Assembly (NCBI RefSeq): GCF_000148645.1
Contig: NC_014541.1
Span: 4,115,139 to 4,179,138, forward strand
Direction of reading: 5' to 3'
DNA length: 64,000 nt
Origin: Ferrimonas balearica DSM 9799
Lineage (GTDB): Bacteria > Pseudomonadota > Gammaproteobacteria > Enterobacterales > Shewanellaceae
Part shown: positions 27,941-39,271 of the stretch, piece after piece
Layout: each line of letters begins with the position of its first letter
Numbering within the stretch: position 1 is the first letter of the stretch
Made by a program: the position numbers and the translations under genes
The notes under the pieces: model-generated
What the model was told of the DNA's origin: nothing
Databases searched by the model: none
The model's input: the letters and a program-made list of their open reading frames with translations, nothing else

Positions 27941-28543
27941 TTAACCCACCAGCAAAAGTTTTAAACCGATGCCCCACATCAGTGCCCACACCAGCAGGTC
28001 GATGCCACGCCATACCGCCGGACGGGCCAGTACCGGGGCCAACCGGGCCGCGCCCAGGCTGAGGCCAAAGAACCAGAGGGTGGAGGCAGTCACCGTACCG
28101 GCGAAGAAGAACCAGCGCTCGTCGCCAAACTGGGCGCCGATGGACCCCAGCAACACCAGGGCATCGAGGTAGACGTGCGGGTTCAGCAGGGTCACGGCCA
28201 GGGTCGCGATGATCACGGTACGGCGGCAGCCCAAGGTGTCGCCACTGGCTTCCAGCTGGCTGCCCTTAATCGCCCGACGCAGCGATTGCAGGCCAAACAG
28301 CAGCAGGAAAGCCCCGCCGCCATAGCGGGCCACAGCCATCAGCAACTCACTCTCGCTGATCATCGCGCCCACACCGGCCACGCCGAGGCCAATCAGAATC
28401 GCATCACACAGCAGGCAGATCATCGCGACCAGCAGGTGATGGTGGCGCTTGAGGGCCTGGCTGAGCACAAACGCCCCCTGGGCACCGATCGCCATAATCA
28501 GTGCTGCACCAATACCCAAACCATTAAAAAACGCCGTAACCAT
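27941..28543 (-). CDS. argO: LysE-family arginine exporter ArgO
   Basis: Six-helix LysE/RhtB amino acid exporter of the inner membrane. The N-terminal GLGIGAALIMAIGAQGAFVLSQALKR matches ArgO, as does LLNPHVYLDALVLLGSIG in helix 4. The start MVTAFFNGLG has AGGAGGG upstream and gives 200 residues. It is divergent from an argP-like LysR gene, the regulator that activates argO in response to arginine. Confidence 0.93.
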   Translation of the reverse strand: MVTAFFNGLGIGAALIMAIGAQGAFVLSQALKRHHHLLVAMICLLCDAILIGLGVAGVGAMISESELLMAVARYGGGAFLLLFGLQSLRRAIKGSQLEASGDTLGCRRTVIIATLAVTLLNPHVYLDALVLLGSIGAQFGDERWFFFAGTVTASTLWFFGLSLGAARLAPVLARPAVWRGIDLLVWALMWGIGLKLLLVG

Positions 28544-28655
28544 CGAACCCTCCTGCCTGTTTAGGCGGGCAGTGTAGGGTTGCAGCAAATTGGAGAAAAT
28601 CTAATAATCCTTAATCAATATCAGTTTTTTTAATTAACAAATCGGCGCTCGAATT
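28544..28655. promoter_or_regulatory. argO-argP divergent control region
   Basis: 112 bp between two divergent genes, strongly AT-rich on the argP side (runs of A/T from about 28590 to 28645). In family knowledge ArgP binds the argO promoter region; the T-rich LysR-type motif cannot be placed precisely by eye. Nothing else is visible. Confidence 0.5.
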
Positions 28656-29546
28656 ATGCTCGATTACAAGCAGCTTCATGCCCTTGCGGAAGTGGTGCGA
28701 CAAGGCAGTTTTGATAAGGCTGCCCGTAAGTTAAACCTGACCCAGTCGGCGGTATCACAGCGGGTCAGCACCCTGGAGCAGCGGGTCGGCCGGCCCCTTC
28801 TGGTGCGGGCCAACCCAGTGCGGGCCACCGAGGCGGGATTGTTGTTGCTGCGCCATCAGCAGCAGGTCGCGCTGATGGAGGCCAACCTGTCGGAAGCGCT
28901 GCTGACCGGCGAGCGCTCCGAGTTTGAGCGGGTGGCGCTGGCGGTCAACGCCGACAGTCTGGCCACCTGGCTGCCCCAGGCGCTGAGCCGCCTCTTCAAT
29001 CAGCACCAGTTGTTGACCGAGCTGATCGTCGAGGATGAAGACATCACCCTGAACCGGCTCAAATCCGGGGAGGTGGCCGGCTGCATCTCCGCCATCGCCA
29101 AGCCGGTACAGGGGTGCCGTACCCAACCGCTGGGCACCCTGCGCTACCGTATGGCCGCTTCCCCAGCCTTTATCGAGCGCTACTTCGCTGGTGGCGTGGA
29201 CGCCGCCAGCCTGGCCCACGCCCCCACCGTGGTGTACAGCCAGCACGACGACCTGATGAGCCGCTTTCTGGCCCGACACTACCCCACCCTGGGACACCTG
29301 CCGCCCCATCACCAGGTGCCCTCAGCCCAGGCTTTCGTCAACCTGGCCCTGCAGGGCATCACCTGGGCCCTGATCCCGGAACTGCAGCTGGCCCCACTGC
29401 AGGCCACCGGTGCGCTTCAGTCACCCAGCCCGCACCATCTGGATGTGCCCCTTTACTGGCACAGCTGGCGCCTCGAGTCCCCCACCATGACCCGCATTGC
29501 AGCGGTCCTGAAACAGCAGGCCCGAAGCCAGCTACTGAACGCCTGA
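28656..29546 (+). CDS. argP: LysR-type regulator ArgP (IciA)
   Basis: N-terminal helix-turn-helix MLDYKQLHALAEVVRQGSFDKAARKLNLTQSAVSQRVSTLEQRVG is characteristic of ArgP. The C-terminal periplasmic-binding-like effector domain senses arginine/lysine. 296 residues, normal. Divergent from argO, as in many gammaproteobacteria, which supports both names. Confidence 0.93.
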   Translation: MLDYKQLHALAEVVRQGSFDKAARKLNLTQSAVSQRVSTLEQRVGRPLLVRANPVRATEAGLLLLRHQQQVALMEANLSEALLTGERSEFERVALAVNADSLATWLPQALSRLFNQHQLLTELIVEDEDITLNRLKSGEVAGCISAIAKPVQGCRTQPLGTLRYRMAASPAFIERYFAGGVDAASLAHAPTVVYSQHDDLMSRFLARHYPTLGHLPPHHQVPSAQAFVNLALQGITWALIPELQLAPLQATGALQSPSPHHLDVPLYWHSWRLESPTMTRIAAVLKQQARSQLLNA

Positions 29547-29628
29547 ATCCGCCTTTCATCAATTGGGGTGGCAAGCCTGAGAGAACCTGCCACCCTTACC
29601 CTCAGGGACCAAGAATGAGGGAAAAGTC

Positions 29629-30165
29629 ATGATGTTACGGATCGTCATCCTGACCCTGGCACTGCTGGCCCTGCCCAGCCGGGCCGACTGGGACTTCAGC
29701 GCCATTAACCAAGGCAACTGGTACATCGGCGGGCAGCTCAACTACGGTTGGGTGGACACCAATTTTGGTGATGCCAACCCCGTCGCCCTGCACGTCCTCG
29801 GCGGCTACCAATTCAACCCCTATATCGGCATCGAGAGCCGCATCGGCCTTGGACTGGCTGACGATGAGGCGGCGGACAACATCCATATCGAAGTGGACTC
29901 CTATTACGGCCTCTATCTGACCGGCACCCTGCCGATGGGGGATTGGGTCAGGCTGTACGCTTTGGTCGGCGTGACGGATCTGTCACTGGAGCAGGATCTG
30001 GACAGCCAGAGCGACACTTTTGGCACCTCTGATCTCAGCTATGGCCTCGGTCTGAGCCTGCTGGCCACCGAGCGACTGTCGTTTTCGCTGGAGTTTATGC
30101 AGTGGCTGGATAAGGGCGAGTTTGATGTGGCGGGACTGAACCTGGGTGTGCGTTACGATTTCTGA
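29629..30165 (+). CDS. Small outer-membrane beta-barrel protein (first of tandem pair)
   Basis: 178 residues with a signal peptide (MMLRIVILTLALLALPSRA) and an OmpA/OmpW-like eight-stranded barrel: alternating strands such as GNWYIGGQLNYGWV, LHVLGGYQFNPYIGIESRIGLGL and YYGLYLTGTLPM. The C-terminal LNLGVRYDF ends in Phe as BAM substrates do. Two adjacent ATGs are possible starts. Function unknown; probably structural or adhesive. Paralogous to the next gene. Confidence 0.82.
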   Translation: MMLRIVILTLALLALPSRADWDFSAINQGNWYIGGQLNYGWVDTNFGDANPVALHVLGGYQFNPYIGIESRIGLGLADDEAADNIHIEVDSYYGLYLTGTLPMGDWVRLYALVGVTDLSLEQDLDSQSDTFGTSDLSYGLGLSLLATERLSFSLEFMQWLDKGEFDVAGLNLGVRYDF

Positions 30166-30277
30166 GCCTCCTGCCACCTTACGTTTTGATATTCAATAAC
30201 AAAACACCCTGCCCGGGGATGGCTTAGTGCGGTCGAATGCGGCATGATCTGGTCGGATTTTCAACAAGGAAGTGACC

Positions 30278-30802
30278 ATGAAACGTTCTCTTATCGCGCT
30301 CGCTCTGGGTGGCGCAATGATCTCCGTCCCCGCCGCTGCCAACCTGGCTCAGGGTTATGGCTACATCGGCGGTCAACTGAATTACTTTGATCTGGATACC
30401 GGCCTCGCCAGCATCAACCCGATGGCACTGACTTTTCTGGGGGGCTACCAATTCAACCCCTATCTAGCCCTCGAAGGCCGGATTGGCGTCGGGATCACCG
30501 ATGATGACCTGGACTTTTGGGGCGAGACCGTCAGCCTCGAAGTTGACCACTACTATGCGGGCTATCTGGTCGGTACCCTGCCGCTGACCGACTGGGTATC
30601 GGCCTATGGACTGCTGGGCTACGCGGAAACCAAAATCAGCGCCAGCTCAGGAGGCAATTCCGAGTCCGAAAGCGACAACGATTTGAGCTACGGCCTGGGG
30701 CTGAAGATGAACGCCTCCGAAAACGCCGGGTTCACTCTTGAGTACATCGAACTGTACGACGACGTCTCCAGCCTGAACCTGGGATTCACCTACCAGTTCT
30801 GA
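30278..30802 (+). CDS. Small outer-membrane beta-barrel protein (second of tandem pair)
   Basis: 174 residues with signal peptide MKRSLIALALGGAMISVPAAA. The barrel is homologous to its neighbour, sharing YIGGQLNY, GGYQFNPY, YLVGTLPLTDWV and LSYGLGL, and ends in LNLGFTYQF. The ATG was chosen over a GTG two codons earlier because AAGGA is better spaced. A Ser/Glu-rich surface loop (SSGGNSESESDND) is expanded compared with the first copy. Followed by a strong terminator. Confidence 0.82.
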   Translation: MKRSLIALALGGAMISVPAAANLAQGYGYIGGQLNYFDLDTGLASINPMALTFLGGYQFNPYLALEGRIGVGITDDDLDFWGETVSLEVDHYYAGYLVGTLPLTDWVSAYGLLGYAETKISASSGGNSESESDNDLSYGLGLKMNASENAGFTLEYIELYDDVSSLNLGFTYQF

Positions 30803-30814
30803 TCGCCGAAAAAC

Positions 30815-30842
30815 AAAAAACCCGCCAATCGGCGGGTTTTTT
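30815..30842. terminator. Bidirectional terminator
   Basis: aaaaaacccgcc-aatc-ggcgggtttttt: symmetric hairpin with flanking A and T tracts between the barrel gene and convergent fadL. Confidence 0.94.
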
Positions 30843-30856
30843 CGTTGCTCAGCCGC

Positions 30857-32179
30857 TTACAGCTTGTAGCTCAGCTGAGCACCGGCCAGCCAGACGCTGC
30901 CGGTCACTTCGCCATTGAACTGGGCCAAAGTGGCCTCACCCACGGTGAAGGACTCGGAGATCGGGGCATCACCCTGAGAGTGGATGTAGGTCACGGCCAG
31001 GTCCAGATTCAGACGGTCACTGAAGGCATAGCCCATACCGGTGCTGAACCACAGACGGTTAGAGTCCGGGATGCTCAGGGTACGGTGCTCATCTTCCACC
31101 GCGGTCATGTCGTAAGCCACACCGGCACGCACCACCATCTTATCGTTCAGGCGGTAGTCGGTGCCCACGGCAAAGCGCCAGTTGTCTTCGAACTGTTCCG
31201 CTTTCACCAGATCGCTGCTGCCATCCGGGAACTCGGCCACCAGGTCATCAAAGCGGCTCCACTGGGTCCAGTTGATGGACGCAGACAGGCGCCAGGCGTC
31301 GGTCAGCTGGTGGCTGGAAGCCAGTTCAGCGAACGCCGGCAGGGTCAGGGCCAGCTGGCCCGGCTTGGCCATGCCATCCGGAGCGTACAGCAGACCGCCT
31401 GCGTCACCTTCGAGGTTCAGCTCCACTTCGGAGTGATAAGACAGACCGATGGTGTGACCCTTAGCCGGCTGCCAGGTGGCACCCAGCTTGTAGCCCCAGG
31501 CGTAGTCGTCGCCAGAGAGGGACTTCAGTTCAGTGCCCGGCGCCACCGGCGGCAGGCCAACCATGCCCAGCAGCGGCGCTACGTCAGCGTCGGCCACCCA
31601 ACCAGGAACGGTGCCACTGATGGCGCCATCGCCGTAAACAAAGCGCACACCGGCGCCGAGGCTGAACTGCTCGTTGACCGCGAACGCAATGTTGGGGTTG
31701 AACTCGACGGTGGTGATCTCGGTGTTGCTGCCGAAGATCGCCGCCGGGTGAGTGGCCGGCAGCTCACTCTTCAGGCCGTAGTTGGAGTTAATGGCCAGAC
31801 CGTAGGCCCAGCGCTCACTCAGACGGTTGCTGTAGAAGAAGTTCGGCACCACGGCGTTGGGCACCAGATCGTCTTCGCTGGCATCGATGGTGCGCATGCC
31901 AAGGCTCATGTCCGGGTTCAGATGGGGATGGGTAATGGTACCCTCGGCCGCCACATCCGGCGCGACCAGAATGGCGCCCACAGACAGTTGGCGACCTTCC
32001 AGTTGAGTCAGCAGCGCCGGGTTACGGCCCTGTGCAGCAGCGTTATCTGCGATGGCGGCTTCACCGGCAAAGGCACGGCCCAGACCAGAGGCAGAGGTTT
32101 CCGCCAACTGGAAGCCAGCAGCATTCGCCTGACCGGCCAACAGCGCCGCAATGGCGCCAGACAACAAACGGTACTTCAT
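30857..32179 (-). CDS. fadL: FadL-type outer-membrane long-chain fatty acid transporter
   Basis: 440 residues from MKYRLLSGAIAALLAGQANA, with a signal peptide cleaved before AGFQLAETSASGLGRAFAGEAA; the latter is the FadL N-terminal plug signature (asGlGra.aGea). The body is a repetitive 14-strand barrel ending in Leu after AGAQLSYKL. It imports hydrophobic molecules, chiefly fatty acids. The longer upstream frame is rejected because it would precede the signal peptide. No fad genes are adjacent. Confidence 0.93.
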   Translation of the reverse strand: MKYRLLSGAIAALLAGQANAAGFQLAETSASGLGRAFAGEAAIADNAAAQGRNPALLTQLEGRQLSVGAILVAPDVAAEGTITHPHLNPDMSLGMRTIDASEDDLVPNAVVPNFFYSNRLSERWAYGLAINSNYGLKSELPATHPAAIFGSNTEITTVEFNPNIAFAVNEQFSLGAGVRFVYGDGAISGTVPGWVADADVAPLLGMVGLPPVAPGTELKSLSGDDYAWGYKLGATWQPAKGHTIGLSYHSEVELNLEGDAGGLLYAPDGMAKPGQLALTLPAFAELASSHQLTDAWRLSASINWTQWSRFDDLVAEFPDGSSDLVKAEQFEDNWRFAVGTDYRLNDKMVVRAGVAYDMTAVEDEHRTLSIPDSNRLWFSTGMGYAFSDRLNLDLAVTYIHSQGDAPISESFTVGEATLAQFNGEVTGSVWLAGAQLSYKL

Positions 32180-32317
32180 ACACTTCCCCATTCCAAAAAT
32201 TGGCTTTTTTGTGATCCGCGCCATCATAAGAGCGAAACCAGCAGACACAACGCCTCAACATTGATTCGGGCTAACCTGCTGTGGATCCGGCGCAAGGCGG
32301 GGGGTTGTACCAGATAT

Positions 32318-32333
32318 TAGAGTTTAAGCTCTA
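32318..32333. promoter_or_regulatory. Candidate operator upstream of fadL
   Basis: tagagtttaagctcta is a 16-base dyad with a single mismatched pair, about 140 bp upstream of the fadL start. It does not match the E. coli FadR consensus as I know it. The surrounding 32180-32475 is AT-rich with no gene. Confidence 0.35.
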
Positions 32334-32475
32334 GCTTTTTTGAAAAAATTAGAGCGAACACTCGTAACATGAAATTCTATCTCTTTGATACAACGTGTTT
32401 TTATTTCGGGGTGGTGGGAAGTGGTAGGAGGAGTTGGGGGCAGTGAATTTCACTGCCCCGATACATTGTCACGAC

Positions 32476-33081
32476 TTATCGCCAGCTCGGCGACTCGGCC
32501 TCGAACGCTTCAATGGCGGCCATATTGGCCAGAGTCAGGCCGATGGCGTCCTTACCTTCAAGCAGATTACAGCGAGCCGCCGCATCAAGGCTGAAACCAT
32601 AGCGCTGGCCCTGATCATCCACCACCTCACACGCCTCCAAATCGACCGTGATTGAGACCCCGGGGTGGGCCACCACCCGGCTGGTCAGAGCCTGAACCTG
32701 AGCCTCTGGCAGCACCACCGGCAGCAGACCATTATTGATGGCGTTCTGGTAGAAGATGTCGGCAAAGCTGGGGGCGATAATGGCGCGAAAACCAAAGTCG
32801 GCCAGCGCCCACGGAGCGTGCTCGCGGCTGGAGCCACAACCAAAGTTCTCCCCCGCAATCAGGATGCTGGCACCGGCATACTGAGGCTGGTTCAGGGCAA
32901 ACTCCGGATTGGGCTGATGCCCCTCATCATCGAGGTATCGCCAGTCGTGAAACAGGTGTACCCCAAAGCCCTCACGGGTCACTTTGGCCAAAAACTGCTT
33001 GGGGATCAGCTGATCGGTATCGATGTTGGCGTGGTTTAACGGCACCGCCACGCCCTGGTGTTGAACAAAAGCCTGCATCAC
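32476..33081 (-). CDS. leuD: 3-isopropylmalate dehydratase small subunit LeuD
   Basis: 201-residue swivelling subunit of isopropylmalate isomerase. Motifs: [13 protein letters not shown], and [45 protein letters not shown] in which the GSSREHA loop contacts substrate. Final gene of the leuABCD operon; overlaps leuC by 4 bp. Confidence 0.97.
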   Translation of the reverse strand: MMQAFVQHQGVAVPLNHANIDTDQLIPKQFLAKVTREGFGVHLFHDWRYLDDEGHQPNPEFALNQPQYAGASILIAGENFGCGSSREHAPWALADFGFRAIIAPSFADIFYQNAINNGLLPVVLPEAQVQALTSRVVAHPGVSITVDLEACEVVDDQGQRYGFSLDAAARCNLLEGKDAIGLTLANMAAIEAFEAESPSWR

Positions 33082-34486
33082 TGAATCTCCTCAAACTGGC
33101 GCACATCGGCAAAGTGACCGGTCACCGCCGCGGCAGCCGCCATGGCCGGGCTCACCAGATGGGTGCGGCTGCCACGTCCCTGTCGACCTTCAAAGTTGCG
33201 GTTGGAGGTGGAGGCGCAGCGCTGTCCGGCAGTAAGACGGTCTTCATTCATCCCCAGGCACATGGAGCAGCCCGGCAGGCGCCATTCAAAACCCGCTTCA
33301 GTAAAGATGCGGTCGAGTCCCTCGGCTTCCGCCTGGGCTTTCACCTGATGGGAGCCGGGCACCACCATCGCCTGTACCCCCTCGGCGACTTTGCGGCCCC
33401 GGGCAATGGCGGCGGCGGCGCGCAGATCCTCAATCCGGGAGTTGGTGCAGGAGCCGATAAACACCGCATCCACCCGCACCTCCGACAACGCCTGATGCGG
33501 CTCCAGCCCCATATAAGCCAGCGCTTTGATCGCCGCACTCTGCTCAATGGGGTCAGCGAAGCTGGCCGGGTCCGGCACCCTGTCACCAATGGCCATCACC
33601 TGGCCGGGGTTGGTGCCCCAGGTGACCTGGGGGGCGATACTGGCGGCATCGATCACCACTTGTGCATCAAAACGGGCGTCGGCATCGCTGTGCAGCTCGG
33701 CCCAATCCTGTCGGGCAGCGTGCCAATCCTGGCCTTTCGGCGCATAGGGCCGACCCTCAAGGTAATCACTGGTGGTCTGATCCGGAGCAATCAGGCCCGC
33801 TTTCGCGCCCAGCTCAATGGCCATATTGCACACTGTCATCCGCCCCTCCATCGACAGAGCACGGATCGCCTCGCCACAAAACTCCACCACATAACCGGTG
33901 CCACCACCGTGGCCCACGGTGCCGATGATCGCCAACACAATGTCCTTGGCGGTGATGCCCGGCGCCACCTGTCCGCGCACCTCAATCTTCATGGTTTTGG
34001 CCCGGCGCTGGCGCAGGGTCTGGGTGGCCAGCACATGCTCCACTTCCGAGGTGCCGATGCCAAAGGCCAGAGCGCCAAACGCGCCGTGGGTTGCGGTATG
34101 GGAATCGCCACAGACAATGGTGCTGCCCGGCAGAGTCAGGCCCTGCTCCGGCCCCATCACATGGACGATGCCCTGATTGGGGTGGTGGATATCGAACAGC
34201 GTGATCCCAAACTCCTCGCAGTTTTTCTGCAGGGTCTCCACCTGGGTGCGGGCCAGCGCGGGCAGAGCCGAAATGGAAGCGCTGGTGGTGGAGGTGTTGT
34301 GGTCCATGGTGGCGATGGTGCGGTCGGGGCGACGCACCGGACGGCCGGCCTGGCGCAGACCATCGAAGGCCTGGGGCGAGGTCACCTCGTGCACCAGGTG
34401 GCGATCAATATAGATAAGTGGGGTTTCCCCCTCGGCCGTAGCGATCTGATGGCGTTGCCAGATCTTGTCATACAGGGTCTGGGCCA

Positions 34487-34487
<1 letters not shown>
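33078..34487 (-). CDS. leuC: 3-isopropylmalate dehydratase large subunit LeuC
   Basis: 469-residue aconitase-family subunit that converts 2- to 3-isopropylmalate with LeuD. Iron-sulfur ligands are the cysteines in [16 protein letters not shown] and [42 protein letters not shown] is the substrate-binding segment. The ATG overlaps the leuB stop by one base (TGATG), implying coupled translation. Confidence 0.97.
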
Positions 34488-37134
<2,647 letters not shown>

Positions 37135-37183
37135 CCTTTCCTCCGTTCGTCGCTACACAGAACGCGGGCTTTTGCTTGTGGCA
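37135..37183. other. leuA 5' untranslated spacer
   Basis: Between attenuator and leuA; contains the leuA ribosome site (GGAGGAAAGG read on the minus strand, 37147-37138) and nothing else evident. The complete 343-bp gap 37135-37477 holds, from left to right, this spacer, the attenuator, leuL, the leu promoter and the upstream region of the 37478 gene. Confidence 0.6.
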
Positions 37184-37212
37184 TAAAAAAACCCGCGCAA
37201 TCTGCGCGGGTT
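37184..37212 (-). terminator. leu operon attenuator
   Basis: aacccgcgca-atc-tgcgcgggtt is a perfect ten-base stem with a three-base loop. On the minus strand it is followed by an uninterrupted T tract (plus-strand A run 37184-37191). It lies 23 bp after the leuL stop. Confidence 0.93.
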
Positions 37213-37234
37213 AGAGTCTGTTGCTCGAGCTCTG

Positions 37235-37315
37235 TCAGCCGGCCACACCCTCTGATCCCACGCAGCGTCCTGCTAGGATTAGAGTTAGTAGGTGGTGGCG
37301 GGCGAAGTGCGTCAT
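37235..37315 (-). CDS. leuL: leu operon leader peptide LeuL
   Basis: A 26-codon ORF reading MTHFARHHLLTLILAGRCVG then SEGVAG. Four leucines at positions 9, 10, 12 and 14 are all encoded by the rare codon CTA, so translation would be highly sensitive to the charging of one minor leucine tRNA. Position just ahead of the attenuator matches leucine-specific attenuation of leuABCD. Confidence 0.9.
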   Translation of the reverse strand: MTHFARHHLLTLILAGRCVGSEGVAG

Positions 37316-37354
37316 CAGTCTCGTTATAGTGATTTGGTCTAAAAAGTCCTTTCC

Positions 37355-37383
37355 ATAGTTGCGATGCTCAGCACGTTTGTCAA
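37355..37383 (-). promoter_or_regulatory. Candidate leu operon promoter
   Basis: On the minus strand a consensus TTGACA (37383-37378) is followed after 17 bases by AACTAT (37360-37355). The leuL ATG is 40 bases beyond. Confidence 0.6.
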
Positions 37384-37477
37384 CCGCTTTTTGTACCAAA
37401 AATAAACAGCGGACACGGCCAGCCGTTTGCCACTTGATCGCTCTGGGTGACCACGCTAGCCTGCCGATGTAATCAGG

Positions 37478-39271
37478 ATGATAACCACGCTAAGGATTGA
37501 CGGATTGGTAACCCTCCTCCGAGCCAGCCTGGGGCTGATGCTGCTGTGGCTCAGCAGCACCCTGCCGGTGCTGGCAAATGGTCCCATTCCATCGCTGGAT
37601 TCTGTTGATTTAGCGATATCCAATATGGACACCTCTCAGGGTGACGTATTGGATGACTATTGGTCCAAACACTATGCTCAGGCCCCGCCGGACTGGCAGA
37701 TGCGCTGGCACCTGCTGCGTTGTGAGGTGGCCCATATGGAGTCCGATGGTGCTGAAGTCCAGCGCCAGGTCTCTGAAGGCAAAGCGTTGGCAGCCCGCGC
37801 GGGCAATACGGTTGTTCCCCTCTACCTGTCACTCTGCGAATCCCGCTATCAATACTCCCAGCTCAACCTGGAAGTCGCACTGGCCATGCAGGACGACGTG
37901 ATAAACCAAGCCATTGACCAAAATGATCCGGCCCTGCTCGCCCTTGCCTACACCGACCGTGCCATCACCCGCTCAGACTCAAGTTACGTTGCCCGGGCCA
38001 TTGATGACCTGACCCTGGCTCTGCGCCAGGCGGAGCTTGTGAAACATGCACCGTGGCAAAGCGTGTCACTGCCCCAGATCTACTTCGTTTTTGGCCGCAC
38101 TTTTTATTATCTGGAAAACTACGCCCGAGCTGACGAATCGATAAAGCAGGCCATTCAGCTGGTTGACCCGGACACCCCTCTGGCCTGGTTTATCCGCTTT
38201 AACTACGCCAACGTCCTGTCCTCTCAGGAGCGTCTGCAGGAAGCCCAGCATCAGCTGGATCGGCTCAATGATAATCCCCCCCATTTCGGTAAGTTTTACC
38301 GGGGCTACGTGGAACTGTTCCGGGCTGAGCTGCTGCTGCAGCTTAACCGTCCGCAGGAGGCCATCCCACTGGCGCGCCGGGCGGCCATGGATTTTGCCCG
38401 GGTGGACCTGACGGCCCCCTACGCTAAGGCGCTGATCATCGAAGGTCAGTCCAATGTGATGCTGGGCAATCGCGAGCAGGGCTGGGCCAAAATCGAACAA
38501 GCCCAAACCCTGCTGGCCGAGGTGGAGGAGAATCGGGGCGACTGGGGGTATCTGGCGAAAAGCTGGCGCTGGGCGGCCCGCTACCATCATCAACAGGGCA
38601 ACGACACCGACGCCTATCTGGCGATGGAGCAGTACGCCAAGGTCTACGCCCGGTTTCTGGAGAAGCAACAGTCCGACCAGTTGGCCCAACAGCAGCAAAA
38701 GCTCAGTCAGGAGGTGGACCGCCACCGTCAACGCCTGGTCAGCAGCAGTGAAGCGCAGTTCCAGCTGGAGCAATCTCTGTTGATGTGGCGGGGCAGCACC
38801 GTGGTATTGGGGTTGATCGTGATGGGGGTATTTATCTGGCGGTTCTGGCCGGTTACCCATAACAAGGCGGCAGAAACCCCGCCGGAGGATTGGCGTGAAC
38901 ACCTGGTGCAGCTGATGAACCTGTCGCGGCAGAATGAACGCCCGCTGTCGGTGATCCTGGCCCGCGATACCGACCACCCGATCAGCCGTTTGGTGGCTCA
39001 GCTCGAGCGGGACCTGCGCCCCTCAGACCGGGTACTGCAGCCGGACCGCCACACCGCCCTGTTGTTGCTGGATCAGGCCACCGAAGGGGAGCTGGCCTGG
39101 CGTCTGGCCTCGCTGACGGACTTGATGCGCAACAGCGGTCGCACTGATGTGATGCTGGCCAAAGCCCGGGTGCACGGTTTTGATGACCCGGAGTCCCTGC
39201 TGTCACGGCTGGAGTATGAGCTGATAAGCCAGAGCATCCCCAGCCGTTCCGACCCCCAGAGCGGCGTTTAA
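37478..39271 (+). CDS. Membrane-anchored TPR protein with degenerate GGDEF-like C-terminus
   Basis: 597 residues. N-terminal signal (about residues 12-34), a long periplasmic helical repeat region of TPR type (about 40-390), a coiled coil (about 395-435), one membrane helix (about 440-458), and a cytoplasmic domain. The latter has [20 protein letters not shown] at 514-533, which aligns with the RPSD....GGDEFALLL region of diguanylate cyclases. The GGDEF signature itself is lost and the domain is short. Likely a sensor without cyclase activity. Overlaps the recQ end by 4 bp. Confidence 0.65.
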   Translation: MITTLRIDGLVTLLRASLGLMLLWLSSTLPVLANGPIPSLDSVDLAISNMDTSQGDVLDDYWSKHYAQAPPDWQMRWHLLRCEVAHMESDGAEVQRQVSEGKALAARAGNTVVPLYLSLCESRYQYSQLNLEVALAMQDDVINQAIDQNDPALLALAYTDRAITRSDSSYVARAIDDLTLALRQAELVKHAPWQSVSLPQIYFVFGRTFYYLENYARADESIKQAIQLVDPDTPLAWFIRFNYANVLSSQERLQEAQHQLDRLNDNPPHFGKFYRGYVELFRAELLLQLNRPQEAIPLARRAAMDFARVDLTAPYAKALIIEGQSNVMLGNREQGWAKIEQAQTLLAEVEENRGDWGYLAKSWRWAARYHHQQGNDTDAYLAMEQYAKVYARFLEKQQSDQLAQQQQKLSQEVDRHRQRLVSSSEAQFQLEQSLLMWRGSTVVLGLIVMGVFIWRFWPVTHNKAAETPPEDWREHLVQLMNLSRQNERPLSVILARDTDHPISRLVAQLERDLRPSDRVLQPDRHTALLLLDQATEGELAWRLASLTDLMRNSGRTDVMLAKARVHGFDDPESLLSRLEYELISQSIPSRSDPQSGV

